Assembly (NCBI RefSeq): GCF_027595985.1
Contig: NC_073306.1
Span: 79,564,977-79,628,976, forward strand
From: Sorex araneus
Lineage: Eukaryota; Chordata; Mammalia; Eulipotyphla; Soricidae
Reading direction: 5' to 3'
DNA length: 64,000 bases
Positions 60,445-64,000 of the stretch are shown here, one piece after another. The translations under genes were made by a program, and so were the position numbers. The notes beneath the pieces were generated by a model. That model made no database searches. It saw nothing but the letters and a program-made list of their open reading frames with translations, and was not told where the DNA came from. Position 1 is the stretch's first letter. Every line of letters begins with the position of its first letter.

Positions 60445-61185
60445 ACTGTGAAGTGGACTCTGTGTGGGGGATGATAAGAGATGAGCAGCAGAGCCTGAGC
60501 ACCCAGCCTGAAGGAGGCTACCCTTGGATGTGTGTGTATATCATGAGTCTGAACGTGGATGACAGCAGGAGGGAGGGGGAACATTGCCACCTCTGGGGCC
60601 CGGCCAGAGTGGGACAGTCTGGGATAGTTAGGCACTGAGAGCAAATGCCCTTCATGGGCCTGGGTGCTCGTTGCACTTCTGTGCTTCTGCTTGGCAGAAA
60701 CAAGAAAGGATCAGATTCCTATGGTTCCCTTTTCCTTCTTGGTAAGAATAATTTCCCCCGCCATTGTATGCCTAGCCAGTGTAGAACGTTCCAACTCACT
60801 TGTGAGTTCAGAGGCACAATCCATTCTTACTGACACCCAAGTGTCTTGTATGAAGTCCTTTAAAAATAAAGAACTAGAACTTTCATGTCTCACTCTACAG
60901 TTCTGATCAAACAGAAGACACACAGAACTGGAAAAAAAAAAGAGGAATCGTATCATAAAACAAAACAAAGCTATCAAAAATTATTCCAATCCAAAGTCAA
61001 TTGATTCCAATCAAAGCCATGTTTCCAGCGATGAGTTCTGTGCATGCAGGGGAGATCAGGAGCACAAATATACACACTATTGTTGGTACTTCACTTCTCT
61101 GTAGATCTGAAGTGACTGTTCTGTCTTCAGCTTTTACTTATTCTTCTGATGACAAATGACTCTGTTCAAAGTTTTCTCTGCCTGG
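60445..61185. other. Unique sequence
   Basis: No gene or clear repeat. Confidence 0.4.
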
Positions 61186-61189
61186 GCTA

Positions 61190-61338
61190 AAGCGATAGTA
61201 CAGTGGATTGGGCATTTTCTTCCATGGGGTCTAGCACCTCATATAGTACCCCCGAGCCCACCAGGAGTAATCCCTGAGTACAGAGTCCTGAGTAAGTACT
61301 GAGCACTGCCCAGTCAAGCCAAACCCTCCCCAATTTTT
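61190..61338 (+). mobile_element. Shrew SINE, old
   Basis: GCTAAAGCGATAGTACAGTGG, CACCAGGAGTAATCCCTGAG and TGCCCAGTCAAGCCAAACCC. Confidence 0.78.
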
Positions 61339-61444
61339 TTCTGTATTTGATATTTCCTTAGTGTGAACTGGTATCACAGATTTCAAATCCCTCATCAAAA
61401 ACAGAAGGGTCAGATTTCAGACCTTTTAAAATTCTACATGTATG

Positions 61445-61605
61445 GAGGGGGGGATTTGGGCCATAATAATCAGGGCTTACTCCTAGTTCTGTGTTCAGGG
61501 GATCATCCCTGGCAGCACTAAGGGGACCATGTGAGGTTCCAGGGACCAAACTGCGGTTGGCCATGTGCAAGACAAGAGTCTTATCCTATAATATCTCTCC
61601 ATCTC
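61445..61605 (-). mobile_element. Shrew SINE, old
   Basis: CAGGGCTTACTCCTAGTTCT, AAGGGGACCATGTGAGG and GGCCATGTGCAAGACAAG in antisense order. Confidence 0.78.
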
Positions 61606-61710
61606 TTTTATTCACATTTTAATGCATAAAATTAAATTTGATCTGATTATATCTACAAATAAGACCAAAAAACCTTAAATCAATAGAACTTTCCTCAATA
61701 CTATCACCAG

Positions 61711-61805
61711 GGCTGGGGATTGTAGCTCAGTGGCAAAGTCCAGGCCTTCCATGCCCAAGACCTGGGTTCAATCTCTGGTACCACCAAAAAGAGAAAGAAA
61801 AAAAC
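61711..61805 (+). mobile_element. Short tRNA-like (ID-type) SINE
   Basis: GGGGATTGTAGCTCAGTGGC (A box) and CTGGGTTCAATCTCTGG (B box) ending in CACC and an A-rich tail. The close resemblance to an alanine-type tRNA head with no other body suggests an ID-like family; no acceptor-stem pairing good enough for a functional tRNA gene is seen. Confidence 0.6.
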
Positions 61806-62289
61806 CCCAAAAATCCCAAACCCAGCTACCTATACTTTCTTCCACAATTCTAAAAGTCATGAAGTTGTCTCTCAAAATTCAGTTTCAGTATTTAAGTATA
61901 AAAATCATTAGAAGTTTTACAGCTGCATTATTGTACTATTGATTTATATTTATGAGACTTTGAGAGTTGTAAGTGTTCAGAGTCCTTATCTATCTGAAAA
62001 TATCAGTTTCACCCTTACTCTTGAATGGCTAATAGTACACTTCTGGTTGCACTGTTGAGTAGGTAATGGGCAAAGTGATTTTTGCTCCTCTTCACAGGCA
62101 GGCAAAGAGGTACTGGCTTCTTGTTTCTCACGCTTCAATGTGGAATATAGCTTCCTACCAAATGTGGGGGCAAGGTGGGGGTAGGGTCCAGTTCTCAATC
62201 TGTGTTAATTCTCCACCCCAGATGACCTTACCCATTCTTGTCTCTCCATTGGTTAAATCGGTTTAGTTCTTACAACTACCAGGATTTTC

Positions 62290-62490
62290 TTTCTTTTTGG
62301 GGGGATTGGAGGGATGGGGGGAATGGAGCAAAAGCCACATTTCTGGAGGGAAATCTTGGCTCTATGTCTAAGAGAGGCCCCGGTCAGTGCTCAGGTCAGG
62401 ACACATATATGTGTGGTGTTGGAGACTTGAATCAGTATCAGCTGCATGCAAGGTAAGCATCTTAACCCCTGTACTATCTCTCCAGCCCTT
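62290..62490 (-). mobile_element. Shrew SINE, old
   Basis: GTATCAGCTGCATGCAAGG and CTGTACTATCTCTCCAGCCC mark the head; the tail half is degraded. Confidence 0.65.
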
Positions 62491-62549
62491 CCTTTTCTTT
62501 TCTGTGTGTGTGAAATATAACAGTTTTTTTGAAATTTTGGGGAAGGAGA

Positions 62550-62567
62550 TGGGGGGAGAGAGGGAGA

Positions 62568-62612
<45 letters not shown>
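62550..62612. repeat. (GA)n microsatellite
   Basis: GGGAGA units pass into about 18 uninterrupted GA units. Confidence 0.95.
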
Positions 62613-62615
<3 letters not shown>

Positions 62616-62699
62616 ATGCTCAAGAAAAGAACAGGGCTTCTCCAGAATGGGGAGAGAGCCCCAATTTTGTTTTAGAACATTGATATATATGTTTATGTA

Positions 62700-63795
62700 T
62701 CTTTTAAAATATTTTATCTATCATTATAATATGTTTGGAGACTAGTAATGTTTCTGTGTGTGCTCGATCCACCATCTTGGCCTAAGCCCATATTTTTATA
62801 ATGGAGTTGCAGAATATATTTGTGACATTCCAGAAAAACTAAGTCTTTTCTGATGTACCAAAGCAGGCATAAAATGCAAAGTACCAATTTATATTTTTTT
62901 AAAGATTCTAAATTAGAGCTGAGCAATGCTACACTTGGATTGGTTCTTGCAAATTAAATAACGATTTCATTCAAGTTTATGGTCATGTAGGTTAATTAAA
63001 AATTTCTCTTTAGAAATACAGCCCCCAAGACTCTATGTAATTTAAATAGATTCTACATTCACACAGTGAGAATGGCAGTTTCAATATTTAATTCTTGCTT
63101 CGTAAACTTTGAAGACTAAAAACACATCCTCACTAAGTTGTGAATACTCTTTATGTTGGAAGCGACTCACTAAAGGAAACTTGAAGTTGCTAGGTAACTT
63201 GGTGCCTGTGGAAAGCATCTGATAAAATGTATTTAAATCAGATTTCCTGCAGCAGATGGGCAAATTGAAGTGGAAAATAAATTCAAATCATCTGATACTG
63301 GCTTTTCTTGCTATAACTAGAATCTCCTTGCAGTCAAAGCTCACATACATCTTTGCTGGGCAATTTAGGGTAGGCCTAGCTGTAGGTATCATATTTCCCT
63401 CCCCCCAGCATTAAATCAGACAAGCTTTATGATTTGAATTTCATACCATTAACTAGGGAAGACTCACTCATCATTGACCATGACATAGAGAATGAAGCAT
63501 CCTTACATGAGTTAAGCTTTTCTTGTCTCTTCAGTGGGTAAAATGCACTCCTGTACAGTGAAAAGACCTAGTTGGGGTGGGCCTTCTCTTTGGTTCTTTT
63601 AGAAAGTTAAAAATTAAATTCAATAGTCAGTGAGACTGAACTGGATGGTAGTAAGTAAAACAATCTAGAATTCCTCAGTCTTCCATGGTTCTGACCAGGA
63701 GCTCTTAGAAATCAAAAGAAACAGTGATTGTATACAAAGGTGCACATATATAAGATAGTTATGAGCATTACCCAATAATTGAGTTGTCAATACCT
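62700..63795. other. Repeat-poor unique DNA
   Basis: AT-rich, no gene. The segment 62950-63320 has TTAATTA and TTTAAATAGATT-type words and no transposon landmarks. Confidence 0.35.
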
Positions 63796-63796
63796 A

Positions 63797-63935
63797 TTTT
63801 TTGTTTTGTTTTGTTTATACCCAGCTGTGTTCAGGGCTTACTATTGGCTCTATACTAAGGGGTCACTCATAACAGTGCTCAGGGGACCATATGCAATGCA
63901 AGTGCCTTAACTTTGATACTATTTCTCTAGCCTCA
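63797..63935 (-). mobile_element. Shrew SINE, old
   Basis: (TTTTG)n tail, ACCCAGCTGTGTTCAGGGC, GTGCTCAGGGGACCATATGC and CTATTTCTCTAGCC. Confidence 0.72.
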
Positions 63936-64000
63936 GACTTGCCACTGCTTGAACTTATATAGGATGTAAATTAGTAGATGCTTCCAGTTATTTATCAAGA

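Noticed and set aside
61711-61805. A functional tRNA gene
   Set aside because: A and B boxes exist, but no convincing acceptor stem or anticodon arm was found and an A-rich tail follows, as in a SINE.

Overview
This is mammalian nuclear DNA with no convincing intact multi-exon host gene. It is dominated by interspersed repeats. The commonest one is a tRNA-headed SINE with A-box-like TAGCACAGCGGGTA and B-box GGTTCGATTCC that ends in a GTGTGACCCAAAAAGC-type tail. I recognise it as the shrew (Soricidae, probably Sorex) SINE. Ancient MIRs, 5'-truncated L1s with target-site duplications (TSDs), a solo LTR and several processed pseudogenes fit a eutherian genome. The species call comes from memory of the SINE and was not searched.

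Layout. 0-3.2 kb: a CpG-rich block (about 0.4-0.6 and 1.3-1.6 kb) with (CG)n(CA)n and (CCG)n, then repeat-free AT-rich sequence that looks like conserved non-coding DNA near a developmental gene. 3.5-13.6 kb: SINEs of several ages, L1 3' ends and a solo LTR (12131-12967). 13.9-19.5 kb: an RTE-clade LINE cluster, made of an internally deleted derivative carrying a VAV3-like first exon (13.9-15.0 kb) and a nearly full-length RTE with an inverted 5' segment (16.0-19.5 kb). 19.7-20.0 kb: a 300 bp pure polypyrimidine tract inside an L1 3' end. 20-35 kb: SINEs, L1s, an RPLP0 retropseudogene (25.8-26.4 kb) and a CHKA retropseudogene (30.5-31.2 kb). 35.3-38 kb and 42-44.9 kb: repeat-poor DNA, including a duplicated block. 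45.6-47.7 kb: a third RTE derivative interrupted by an L1-like insertion and bracketed by a perfect 55 bp direct repeat. 49.1-50.2 kb: an L1 with an 18 bp TSD. 55.0-58.5 kb: a second long RTE, interrupted by a full-length, open CEBPZOS retrocopy with a perfect 13 bp TSD. 58.5-64 kb: SINEs, MIRs, microsatellites and unique DNA.

The most interesting system is the RTE and its parasites. A second SINE type in the window (tRNA head plus RTE body) has a body and a tail that match, respectively, the RTE 5' untranslated region and the RTE 3' end. Other copies join the same two RTE ends at different points and lack the tRNA head. The window therefore shows an autonomous RTE, internally deleted derivatives and a tRNA-RTE composite SINE side by side, an arrangement parallel to BovB/Bov-A/Bov-tA in ruminants. 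One derivative also carries host exon sequence.
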